In this document: positions 36,149 through 46,190 of the stretch, piece after piece
Position numbering within the stretch: the stretch's first letter is position 1
Layout of the letters: each line of letters begins with the position of its first letter
Source: Ursus arctos
Taxonomy: Eukaryota; Chordata; Mammalia; Carnivora; Ursidae
Assembly: GCF_023065955.2 (NCBI RefSeq)
Contig: NW_026622875.1
Coordinates: 12,627,001-12,691,000, forward strand
Reading direction: 5' to 3'
Length of the DNA stretch: 64,000 nucleotides
Made by a program: the position numbers and the translations under genes
Notes under the pieces: generated by a model
The model's input: only the letters and a program-made list of their open reading frames with translations
Database searches by the model: none
Told to the model about the DNA's origin: nothing

Positions 36149-36380
36149 TGGGGTGCCTGGGTGGCTCAGTCTGATGAGTGCCCAACTCTAGATTTCAGCT
36201 CAGGTCATGATCTCAGGGTCACGAGATGAAGACGCGTCATGGAGCAATACGCTGAGCCCGGAGCCTGCTTAAGATTCTGTCTCCTCCTCTCCCTCCCCCT
36301 CTTCCCTCTCCCCCCACCTTGTGCTCTCTCTCCCGAGTTCTCTCTCTCATTCTCTCTCTAAAAAAAAAAAAAAAAAAAAA
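36149..36380 (+). mobile_element. Can-SINE (SINEC), older group
   Basis: Head ggggtgcctgggtggctcag with the older agatttcagctcaggtcatg body, 'ggagcctgcttaagattctg' and a long CT-rich middle, then A23. Duplication aaatccacctagagca at 36133-36148 against aaatacacccagagca at 36381-36396 (14 of 16). Confidence 0.97.
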
Positions 36381-36469
36381 AAATACACCCAGAGCAGTCT
36401 CCATAACAAAGGCTTATCCCTTAAGTTTACCCTATGTGAAGTATAAATTTTATTGTTTTTTGCGGGTAG

Positions 36470-36872
36470 AGTAGTCCCTCCCTTATCCACGAGGATACTT
36501 TCCAAGAACCCCAGTGGATGCCTGAAATTGCGGATAGTACCGAACCCCACATATACTGTGTTTTTCCCTCCACAACTGTAACTAATAATAAAACAGTTAC
36601 AACAATATGCTGTAATAAAAGCTATGTGAACAGTCTCTCTCAAAATACCTTATTAGGCTTTACTCACCATTTTTCTTGTGATGATGTGAGATGAGCAAAC
36701 GCCTACGTGAGGAGATGAAGCGAGGTGAATGACGCAGGCAGTGGGACGGAGCGCTACGTGAGGCTGCGTCTAACCTTCTGCTGATTCGTCAGAAGGGGAA
36801 TCACCTGTTTTCGGAAAGTGACGCCGGTACTGAAACTGCCGATGTCGAAACCGCAGATAAGGGGGGACCTTC
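36470..36872 (+). mobile_element. Tigger/mariner-type nonautonomous DNA transposon (MER family)
   Basis: Left terminal repeat agtccctcccttatccacg (about 36473) and right end 'cgcagataaggggggac' (36852-36868) are inverted copies of each other. The body has 'ccccagtggatgcctgaaa', 'cggatagtaccgaacccc', 'tgtaataaaagctatgtgaa' and 'gatgagcaaacgcctacgtg', which I know from a human MER-type pogo/Tigger derivative. There is no transposase frame. It is unusually rich in CpG from about 36700 to 36860. The exact family name (MER44/46/8-like) is not settled. Confidence 0.85.
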
Positions 36873-36921
36873 ATGTGACTAGTTCGGGGAAGAACTGGTT
36901 TAGATGAACAGTTCATAGAGA

Positions 36922-37100
36922 GTGTTGGGACCAAAAGCATTGGCATCATCTGGAAAACTGTTAGACCTACTGAATAAGGGCAGAGGGAGAGGGAAAGAGA
37001 GAGCAGGGGGGTGGGAGGAGGCAGACATCTGTGATACTTTTTTCAGACGTTTGTGTTTTGGTAAGTCTTCCAGGAGATTCTGATGCAGCTAAAATTTGAG
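36922..37100 (+). mobile_element. MER5A-like hAT-Charlie element
   Basis: 'gcattggcatcatctggaaa', 'ctgttagacctactgaataa', 'cttccaggagattctgatgc' and 'agctaaaatttgag' follow the MER5A order. The middle is altered by a purine-rich segment (36980-37022). Confidence 0.8.
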
Positions 37101-37130
37101 GAAGAGGAGATATCACACAAAAGAGGGCAT

Positions 37131-37366
37131 AAGAGCGGCGCCTGGGTGGTTCAGTCAGTTAACCCTCTGACTCTTAGACTCAGGTCATGATCTCTGGGTC
37201 ATGTGATCAAGTCCCGCTGCTTCGGGCTCTGTGCTCAGTGTGGACTCTGCTTGAGACTCTGTCTCTCCCTCTCCCTATGCCCCTCCCTCCTGCACTCCCT
37301 TTCTCTCTCTCTCTCTCCCCAAAATAAATAAATAAACCTAAAAGGAAAAAAAAAAAAGGGAAGAAG
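37131..37366 (+). mobile_element. Can-SINE (SINEC), older group
   Basis: Head gcggcgcctgggtggttcag, 'gactcaggtcatgatctc', 'ggactctgcttgagactctg', CT-rich middle and aataaataaataaac tail. Duplication aagagggcat at 37121-37130 and 37367-37376, exact over 10 bp. Confidence 0.96.
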
Positions 37367-37376
37367 AAGAGGGCAT

Positions 37377-39970
37377 GAACACAGGCTGTCTTGTGATGTG
37401 AGGGCAACTAGACATGTCTCTGCTTCCTCAGGGGGCATGAGGAAGAATGCTGCTGAGAACCAGCACACCCAGAATAGTCCTGCCACAGTTGAGGATAAAT
37501 GCCAGGAGCCAAAGGTCCTAGTAACCCCCTAGGCTAGGTTTGGCGGTGGAGGGCATGGCCGAAACTCAAGGGGTTGACAACATCTGAAACAGCCAAGGAG
37601 GGGTCAAGGCAGCAACATGGTGGATCAACCTGCCAGTTCAAAAAGGACCCAGCACTCAGGGAGGAGGGTAAGGTGAGCTTCCTATGAGGTAGAAGGGACA
37701 GAGGCAAACGGCTTGGAAGATGTCAAACCGTATACTCTCTAAATATTTGTATGAAATGAGACTGTTTTCAGTGCTTAATTTGGAAGGTAAAGTTATCCCC
37801 AAACCCTTTCCCTATCCAGACAGTGAACTTAGAAGTTACAGATAAATTTAAAAAGAAGGTAAAACTAACAATTTTGCAAATCTGTACAGAGTGGAAATAT
37901 TTCAACGCAACTACATAAAGCTACTTAGTCCATTTTATTATTTGATTATTTAGAAAAAATTTGAGAATTAAAGATCATTATGTCAGATTCCCTTTGTCAA
38001 AAAGCTTCTAAGATGTGAGTGTGATGAAACATTCAGTTTTGAAATAGAGATACTGCAGTGATAAATTACAACCACTTGAGGGCAGTAAAAGCACATTTCT
38101 TGTCTGAATAGTGCCACTGATTTAATTACGGCTTTAAAATTAAACACTTGGCCAAAATGACTTTTTTGTATGTCTGCCTTGGTCTAGAGTTATTATCCCC
38201 CACCTCCATAGTTCAGATTCCCAGGGAGTTTCCCTCATGTAGTTAGAACAACAACAAAAATATTTTAAATGTACACATTCTTTTTGTTTGATTAGCTCTA
38301 TTTTTGCTGTGGCTTATAACAGACGTAACTATGAGACATCACCCAATTAAGTCACAAGTTCAATTTCTTCACCTTAGATCATCCTTTAGGTTCATGTAAA
38401 TGTATCCTAATGTCCGTCCATGTATGTGGGCATGCTTGTTTGTGCAAGTGTGTGTGTGTTGAGTAAATAAATATAGTTGTAAGCATTACAGTGAACAAAC
38501 AATTCTTCGGGGGTATGTTCATAAAATGTCTTTATTCTTTCCCATCACTGCCGTGCAAACCCTCTATGTTGGTATGCTTCTTTTTCATCACCACTTAGAT
38601 AACATCTTGGGCAAGTCCCATAATTTCTCAGATGTTAAAAGAGATTTTCCAGTTACTTTAATCTCCTCCCTCCAATTATCTAATTTCAGCGATTTAAATG
38701 TGCGTCTTGTATAATACTTAAAATTCCAAACTTAAACTTCTCCCTTTGTTTTGTCTGCTTCCCACTGGAAGCCTGCCTGGGGAGAAGTGGTGGGGTAGTC
38801 ATAAACATTCAGGTGCATTTCCCTATCCAATCCTCTTTCCACTCATCTTCCCATTCAAAGGTAGCCTCTGATTCCTAGAGGGTTGGAAGAGAGGTAAAGA
38901 GCAGGAGATATCTTCTTCCATTAATATCTCTGTAATCTGACATTATTTATCTCTACCTGTGGCAGAAGTTTAAATCTGCCTATTTCTCTTGAAGCAACTT
39001 TTGGGAGGTTTTGGGAACTGTGTGATTATGCTACTAGAACAGCCAGCTTTATGGATATCAATCCTGTGTAGATCTCCAAACCACATGCTTAGAGAGGCCT
39101 TGTGCTTGGTTTAATGCTCTGTCATTACCACCTTAACATTTTTAAGAACGTTTAATAATGTTTAACATGTTAATGATGCAGGGACCCTGCATTTTGATTT
39201 TTCACTGGAACCCAAAAGTTACAAAGCTAGTATGGACTGAGTCCCTCCAAACTGCAGATCTATTGCAAGGTAGTGGCCTCTCCTTTAACTGACAATTTAT
39301 GATCTCCCCTCAGCCTCTCTCTAGTCAGATTATATCCCTGCCAGAAACCTCCTTGGGCAGGATCCCGTGAATAAAGATCCCAAGCCAATGCCTTATGTGG
39401 GGTTTTTACTCCAGAAAAGCACTTTTTGGGAGTACAGCTATTGTAAATCTCTCTGCTAGTGCCATAGGCCATCTCAGCCAACCTCTCCCTGGAGATTTCT
39501 TTTCAGGCATGAGTCAGGTGGTTCTATTGTTTTCCTAAGCAACAGTGATCCCATCTAGGCTCTCTGTATACTCCAGAAAACCCCTCTTCCCCAGATAATT
39601 GTCGACATATCAGTTGTTCCTCTAACTCCCTGAGTTTTTGGACCTCAATTCTTTGATACTGCCAAGATGAGTGGGAAGCTCGGGGTCAGCAGTTCAGTTT
39701 TTGGCCCCTCCTATGCCGGTTCTGGATAGAGTGTTCATCCTCGCTTTGGAAATTACAAGTTCTTGCCCTCTGCTATTTTGTTCTCAGGTTTTCTGCTGCG
39801 GCGGCTCAGCAGAAACAGAGACAGAAAAAATGCCAATATAATACCCAGCCACATCATTTATAATGATGACATTTTACCCAAAATTGGAGATTTTGAAACT
39901 ATTTATCTGAGAAACATTTTAAATAGTCCTAACTCAGTGAAGATATTAATGCCTTCATCAGTAGGAGAAA
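37377..39970. other. Unassigned intergenic DNA
   Basis: A 2.6-kb stretch without a nameable gene. The text at 38590-38665 ('ttgggcaagtcccataattt') faintly resembles a MIR core. The patch at 39100-39240 is repeat-like but not assignable. A minus-strand open stretch at 39260-39481 (73 codons) matches no protein I know. Confidence 0.45.
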
Positions 39971-39974
39971 AGAA

Positions 39975-40140
39975 ATATTCAACAAATATTTTCAGCATCT
40001 CCTTTGTGTAGGAACCAGTAATAAGTTCTACTGATATGCAAATTATTAAGAGAGCCCCACAGTCCTGGGGAGCCCACAGTTAGAAACTGGGTAACACAAG
40101 TAGACAAGTTTCCAAAGTTAGATGAGTGATAATAAAGTTT
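39975..40140 (-). mobile_element. LINE-2 3' end, antisense
   Basis: 'ttcaacaaatattttcagca', 'tctcctttgtgtaggaacca' and 'ccccacagtcctggggagcc' are diverged antisense L2 3'-end phrases in order. Confidence 0.65.
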
Positions 40141-41853
40141 TGTCATGGGTTTTGTGTGTGTTTCCTGAGCTTGCGGGTGAGAGTGGAGTTGTGGAGTTTC
40201 TTCCCTGAAGCTTTGGATTGGTAGATTGCTTTTAAGATCCCCTTAAATAGATACACCCCTCATCTCTCAGTTTCTGGCTCTACTGTATATATAGGATGGA
40301 ATCACAACTGATGTACTTTCAGACATGGGGTTCAATTCTACCCATAGGTTATTTTATGTCTATCTAAAACGCAACCCTGTGGCAAGGCTTTGCACAGGGC
40401 ATCTTGCATTTTTTTTTATCTTATTGCTATGATGAGCCAGTATGAGAGCCATTAGACAAGTCTTTTTTAGTTTCTCCTTCAGTGTAGGAGAAGCAGTCCA
40501 TAATGAGAGGTAGATGGGTACCATTAAAGGACAGAGAAGGAATCCAGTAACCGCATTCTTGGTGACGTTGGATGTCGTGACTTGGAAATCTATTGTCTTT
40601 TTGCCCCATTGGAGAGTTCCTCGTAGGATTAATAAAATTTTCTTAAATCTCTTTGGTTGTGGATCCCTTTGGGAATGATAGGGACATTTACATCTTCACC
40701 AAGTAAAAATCCTCCCAGATTAATTGACAAAACACAAACAAACAAACAAAAAACACCTCCCTTGAAAGGGGTGGGGAAAGCTCAGGTTGGATTTCCTGGG
40801 CATAGCAATTATACTATGATTCGTAACTTGGAGAACATTGTCCAGGGTTTGTCTTTCTGGTACTAAAGACAGAAAATCAATGCATACTGATTATAGGTTT
40901 TGGTGGCTTTTCTAGATAGGCTGACTTGCTGGGGAAGGAGTCCCATTTTGTGTAAACATCCCCTGCAGTAGTGAAGCCTGATCGTGCCTTACGACTGGCT
41001 CCGGCATGTTTCCTCCTGAGAGCACTGAAGTCATCAGGCATCACTCTCAGCACAAGGGAGCAGTATTTCTAAAGCAATACCAACTGCTCCCATAGCCCCT
41101 ATGCTACGCATCAGTACACTATGTCCCATACCATTAATAAGTTCTCCCACCCTTACAACAGGATTCTCAGACTTTTAGGGAAGATCTAGAGCTATCCTGC
41201 AAGAAGTGCTCATATTTCTCATTCCACTCTCCTCTGAACCTCCAAAACCACCCAAAGTGTCTCTTTTTCAGTCTTTTCTTTCCATCTAGAGAGAGATTAG
41301 ATTTAAATGTATATTTTTCAGCTTCTATTCATGCAATCTCTGGTGAAAGCCCCAGATTATCAATCATGTCTTTTCCTACCCCAGCTTTAAGAGGCCCATT
41401 CAATTTATACCCCAAATGGAGGGGGTCAGTGATTTGAGAGTGAAGACTGCCTTACAGAACATTTGCCTTCTCTGACTGAACCCTGGCTGGTAACATGTGG
41501 TTAAATCATACTCTTGTGGCCAGCAAACCTTATAGTATCATTCCATCCAGTTTAGGACAAGGAAGGACATAACTGAGAAGTAAAAGTGTTGTTACCAGTC
41601 TACTCTTGCAGGACCCTCCAAATATATACACCTTAAATTTAACCATGTAGCCCACTTCAGTGCAAAAAAAATCTAGTTTATGAATGGGGAATTGAGCTTT
41701 TAGCTATAGACTAGAAAATGCCACAATTTCCTTTATCCAGTAATTTAATTTTTAAAACTATAGTACCTTTCATAAGACCTATGAGTCATCATCAATGTAT
41801 GATATAATGCTTATTAAATTAGTAGAATTAAAAAGGAGATATTTTGATTAAGA
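40141..41853. other. Unassigned DNA with fragmentary coding-like text on minus strand
   Basis: No repeat family was recognised. On the minus strand, several frames between about 41420 and 40420 give readable segments of 30-70 codons (one ends near 40427 and includes an N-G-T sequon and the run GYWIPSL; another near 41130-41030 contains GAMGAVG). They are broken by stops and frame changes. It may be a fossil gene or retroelement, or chance. Confidence 0.3.
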
Positions 41854-41978
41854 CAGAAGTTCTCAACCCTGGCAAAATAGCAAAGTCACCTGGGGACCAT
41901 TTAAAAGAAAAACATTACTTGAATTTTTAAAAATCTCCCCAGGTGGTCCTTATAACCAGCCAAGGTTAAAAATCACTG
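41854..41978 (+). mobile_element. MER5-type hAT-Charlie element
   Basis: Left end cagaagttctcaaccctggc and right end gccaaggttaaaaatcactg are inverted copies. In between lie 'aaagtcacctggggaccat' and 'atctccccaggtggtcct', typical of MER5. It is complete at about 125 bp with an internal deletion relative to the longer family form. Confidence 0.88.
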
Positions 41979-42818
41979 ACTTAGGGCTTAGAATACCTGT
42001 TCCAGGTTTCACTGGAGGTGATTGGGACAATCCTCTCTCTTGCACAGCTGCTGTGAGCATCATCCTACAGATGGGAGGGAGCTTCGTGCTAACCAAATGC
42101 TCGCAAGTCAAATCAGTAAGAGACGTGGGATCCAGGTGTAATCTTTGATTGACAGATTTAAACACCAGATGTACTTTCCATGCATCTTTACTTCTCTAAA
42201 TCTACTGAGTGCAAGCTAGCAGACAGGACAAAATTTCCCCTGATGAGAAACTATGACTGCTATATAATTAACAGAGGCCTAGGCATAGCAGAACTAGCAC
42301 TTCTTAGGGAACATTTTCTATTCTGCCTCCCTGAGATAGTCTAACATTAAGGATTCAGTTTTCATCTCCCTAAAGTCTTTCCAAATACAATCATTATCTA
42401 AATATTCCAACATCTTAAATGCTATTTCACATCAGTCACTCGTAGATAGATGGTATTGGAGAAGTCCTGATGTGCTTTCAGACAGTAAAAAATTCCCTCT
42501 GGACAAATTAGTACTAAATTCTCATCTCTTTCAGCTTCAGAATAGCCACTCTTTAACAGTGAGAACCTCCGTCTCTGCCAGAAAGCCCAGGACACACTAA
42601 CATCAAGGTATATTGGTCACATTTAGTCCATTTGTTTAGTATATCACAGTTAATATCTATTTTTAATCTTTCTAGATTGCTCAAGACTCATGTGGATTCT
42701 AAAATTTAGTACTGTGATGGTTACAAGTTCTTTAATATGGTCTGATGGCTTTTTAACCATATTTCTTAAAGGGTCAGGTATCTCATAACAATGTTCTATA
42801 CCGTACCCCTTTCCAACA
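41979..42818. other. Unassigned intergenic DNA
   Basis: No gene or repeat that I can identify. Confidence 0.5.
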
Positions 42819-42833
42819 AACAATTCTCATTCT

Positions 42834-43035
42834 TTTTTTTTTTTTTTAAGATTTTATTTATTTATTCAACAGAGATAGAGACAGTCAGTGAGAGAGGGAA
42901 CACAAGCAGGGGGAGTGGGAGAGGAAGAAGCAGGCTCATAGCGGAGGAGCCTGATGTGGGGCTCGATCCCATAACGCCAGGATCACGCCCTGAGCCGAAG
43001 GCAGACGCTCAACCGCTGTGCCACCCAGGCGCCCC
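42834..43035 (-). mobile_element. Can-SINE, ursid-type young subgroup, antisense
   Basis: Complete antisense copy: T-run, 'aagattttatttatttattc', 'gaagcaggctcatagcggag', 'ggctcgatcccataacgcc', ending 'ctgtgccacccaggcgcccc'. Exact 15-bp duplication aacaattctcattct at 42819-42833 and 43036-43050. The open frame that crosses it is spurious. Confidence 0.98.
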
Positions 43036-43050
43036 AACAATTCTCATTCT

Positions 43051-43887
43051 AGAGAACAGCACATTCCTATCAGATAGCTTTCCTATTATTCTCTCCATCT
43101 ATTGCATGCATTCTAAGGAGTCACTGAAATCAAAATTGTGTAAACATCACACTCCTCTCATTTGGAAATACTAGCTAAGCCATGTTGAAAATGACTTCTT
43201 TGGGTCCTCTGACATGTTAGTCTCAACAATCATGTGGGTAAGTATAGCCACATTCTGTTATTAGAACATATTATTGCAATAATTAATAATCACTTTTTAA
43301 TATTAAATTTCGGACCAACCTAAATGAAAATGTCACTGAAAATCCTAATTCAAAGTCTTTTCTGATTTATGACTATAACCTCTTTCCTCTTTTGCTTCAG
43401 ATTCCTCCAAAATCAGATTGTGGAGAGATGGGATTAGGAGAAAGAAGCAGGGATCTTTTTGCATAAAAAGTTTAAGCCATTAACATTCACATATGCATTT
43501 GGGCCTCTAGGGGCATATGCCTTGTCTCCTAAAAACTCTATTACTGTGCTCTATCCTGTAGCCTGAAATTGTTTTCTTTGCTGGTCACATAACAAACATT
43601 TTCAATATGTGATTATTATCCTTGTTTGGTCTACTACTCCGAGAACTTCCTTTGAGAAAGAAACTGATTGGGTCAAATATTAAACCTTAGTTCCATCCCC
43701 TGTGGCCAAGGAGATGGAGTTTTGTGGGGTTTGCCAATTTAGAAGTTTCCCTGAAAACAGATTCTCTGATCAGAGGAATTTAGCAGATTTATTAAGGGTG
43801 AGTGGGGCAGAGTGGAAAAGGGTGATTTCATGTCTACTATACTTCCAAAATCTAATTCTCCAAGGTAAAAGCATCAAGAAGAGAAGA
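43051..43887. other. Unassigned intergenic DNA
   Basis: No gene or repeat recognised. Confidence 0.5.
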
Positions 43888-43903
43888 AAAGAATTCAGAA
43901 ACT

Positions 43904-44111
43904 GGGGTGGGGGGGAGCCCTGGCTGGCTCAGTCGTTAAGCATCTGCCTTCGGCTCAGGGCTTGATCCTGGCATTCTGGGATCGAGCCCCATACCAGGCT
44001 CCTCCGCTGGGAGCCTGCTTCTTCCTCTCCCACTCCCCCTGCTTGTGTTCCCCCTCTCACTGCCTGTCTCTCTCTCTCAAATGAATAAATAAAATCTTAA
44101 AAAAAAAAAAA
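43904..44111 (+). mobile_element. Can-SINE with aberrant G-rich 5' head
   Basis: From ctggctggctcagtcgttaa onward it is a normal SINEC with gatcgagcccc B box, 'gggagcctgcttcttcctc', aataaataaaatctt and an A tail. The first about 13 bases are ggggtgggggggag instead of the usual ggggcgcctgg. Duplication aaagaattcagaaact at 43888-43903 and 44112-44127, exact. Confidence 0.97.
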
Positions 44112-44127
44112 AAAGAATTCAGAAACT

Positions 44128-45120
44128 AGGATACTTAAAAGAGAGTAGATCTTTAATAAATTGCACTTTGGTGTAAATTCTTTGGTTAATTTTTGGTGTA
44201 AATCTTCTTCAGTATAAATTCTGTACTAGCCTCACTTGCTCATCTAACAAGTTAAATAAAATTAATGGAAGCATACCAATTAGATTTTTAAGTCATAAGA
44301 AGTAAAATGGAAATGAAAGTTTCTTATAATAGTTAACATTTGCATAACCAGTTATAAGAATTATCCTCTTACTAAATGAAAAGATCTTTTAAAGATCAAT
44401 GCATCCTAGTGAAAGAAACAGACTAGTAAGGAAAACATATTTTATGGCAATTTTCATGTTCTCTTACAATTACAGCTCAGCTTTCAAAGCTCAGGTCAAT
44501 AGATACATATTGTCTCCATATTCTGAAGATAAATACTAGATTTATCCGTGCTGAGCTTGATGGAAGCTGGCAAAACCAGTCCCCTACCAGCCTTTATAGA
44601 TAGAACACTAGAAAGATTCTTCATAAAATCTGAATGTACTTCCTTCCTCTGGGAAGATGGAAGTAATAAGATAGAAATAACTCTATAACCTTTTGATAAG
44701 TTTCTCTATTTTTGCCTGAAGTACTTTTATGAATCTCTGTTACTTACAAGCAAAGGATCCCAGACTAAAATATAAAGTACTATAGTCTTAAGTGGATCTT
44801 CAGGCAACATCATTTTCCTTTCTCTAAGTCAGTTTCTAATGGAAGTAAGGAGGGAACATCAGAAGTAATGTGACCGGTCTCTGGAAAGTTATAGAAGGAC
44901 ATCTTAAGGTCATCATGTGGAGAAAACACAAGGTTCAGGTGATAACTAAGTCATCCTGACAGCAAACAAAATAAAAATTGCTATCTCAGCTACACTGACA
45001 CAGGCACAATCTAAAGAAGTTGGTAAAATGAGGGCACATCTCACTTTTTATAATGTTATTATTGCTGTTATTTATCTCTTAGCCTATGTAATAATTTACA
45101 TAGATTATCTTCCTTATAAG
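44128..45120. other. Unassigned intergenic DNA
   Basis: No gene or repeat recognised. Confidence 0.5.
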
Positions 45121-45124
45121 ATTA

Positions 45125-45240
45125 GGCAGCTCTGAGGACATAGTTTCTAATTCACCTTCATATTTGCCCATCAATCAGCACGGGGTCTATAATTTAGTAT
45201 TTAGTATGTGCTTAATAGATATTTGTTAACTGAGTGAAAA
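45125..45240 (+). mobile_element. LINE-2 3' end, sense
   Basis: 'aatcagcacggggtctataa', then 'gtatttagtatgtgcttaat' and 'agatatttgttaactgagtg' follow the L2 3' end. It is diverged. Confidence 0.7.
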
Positions 45241-45366
45241 TGATGAGGAAATAGGATTAACTTGACTCCTGTTGAAAGTTCTGGCATTCAGGGATAGCTC
45301 AAATGAGAACAAGGGGAATATGCTTTAAAAGAAGAGGCTCTTTGAGATGACATGTTACAGCTAGAG

Positions 45367-45613
45367 TAGTGGTTCTCAGTCGGAACTAGTTTGCTCCCAG
45401 GGCATATGCAGCAATATCTGGAGATATTTTTGTTTGTCACCACTGGGGGCGGGGGGTGGCGGGCGGCAAGGAGAAGAAGAGCGGTACTACTATCTAGTGG
45501 GTAGAGAGGCCAGATATGCTCCTAAACATGCTGAACAGCCCCACTCCCCACCACTCTACAAAAAGGAATTATCTGGTCCAAACTATCAGTAGTGCCAAGG
45601 TTGAGAAATACTG
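45367..45613 (+). mobile_element. MER20 (hAT-Charlie)
   Basis: Left end tagtggttctcagtcgg, 'gcaatatctggagatatttt', 'ttgtttgtcaccactggggg', 'actatctagtgggtagagag', 'gatatgctcctaaacatgct', 'ggaattatctggtccaaact' and right end 'tgccaaggttgagaaatact' give a nearly complete MER20. Probable decayed 8-bp duplication agctagag (45359) and cactagag (45614), 6 of 8. A G-rich/purine-rich insertion lies at about 45445-45485. Confidence 0.95.
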
Positions 45614-45769
45614 CACTAGAGTTTCCTCCGATCAAAGACCCCTTCTTGCTGACTGGAACAGGAAGGATGCCTTGGGTTTCAGTTGCTAGTAACAACAGCT
45701 GATGCCAAAAATATTATTTTTTCCATTACAGCAAATCTCCCCTTATCTTTTTTAGTGATAAAACATTCT

Positions 45770-46190
45770 GAGTTTTAGCTGGGCCCTTGGCTACCAACTA
45801 AAGACTATATTTCTCATCTTATAGTCAAGAATGAGGGTGGGACTGAATTCTAGCCAATGGAAGCAATGCATGCTTTGTTCTTAAAAAGGAAGACATTTGG
45901 GGCGCTGGGTGGCACAGCGGTTAAGCGTCTGCCTTCAGCTCAGGGCGTGATCCCGGCGTTCTGGGATCGAGACCCACATCAGGCTCCCCCCCGCTATGAG
46001 CCTGCTTCTTCCTCTCCCACTCCCCCTGCTTGTGTTCCCTCTCTCGCTGGCTGTCTCTATCTCTGTCAAATAAATAAATAAAATCTTAAAAAAAAAAAAA
46101 AAAAAGGAAGACATTTGTACTCTCCATTCTTTCCTTCCTGCGAGTTATAACATGGATGTGGAGGATGTGAGACAAGTTTTCTATGAAGCC
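45770..46190 (+). repeat. Possible old interspersed repeat hosting a SINE
   Basis: 'ctaccaactaaagactatat' and 'ctagccaatggaagcaatgc' before the SINE, and 'cattctttccttcctgcgag' after it, resemble an ancient mammal-wide repeat that I know by wording but cannot name. The SINE at 45899 splits it. Confidence 0.45.
45899..46100 (+). mobile_element. Can-SINE, ursid-type young subgroup
   Basis: Head ggggcgctgggtggcacagc (one C lost relative to siblings), cggttaagcgtctgccttc, 'gatcccggcgttctgggat', 'gctatgagcctgcttcttc', 'gctggctgtctctatctctg' and an A tail of about 15. Exact 16-bp duplication aaaaaggaagacattt at 45883-45898 and 46101-46116. Confidence 0.98.

Noticed and set aside
42791..43174. 127-codon open stretch with arginine/serine-rich text
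   Set aside because: Most of it is the minus-strand SINE at 42834 read in one frame; similar readings appear at other SINEs.
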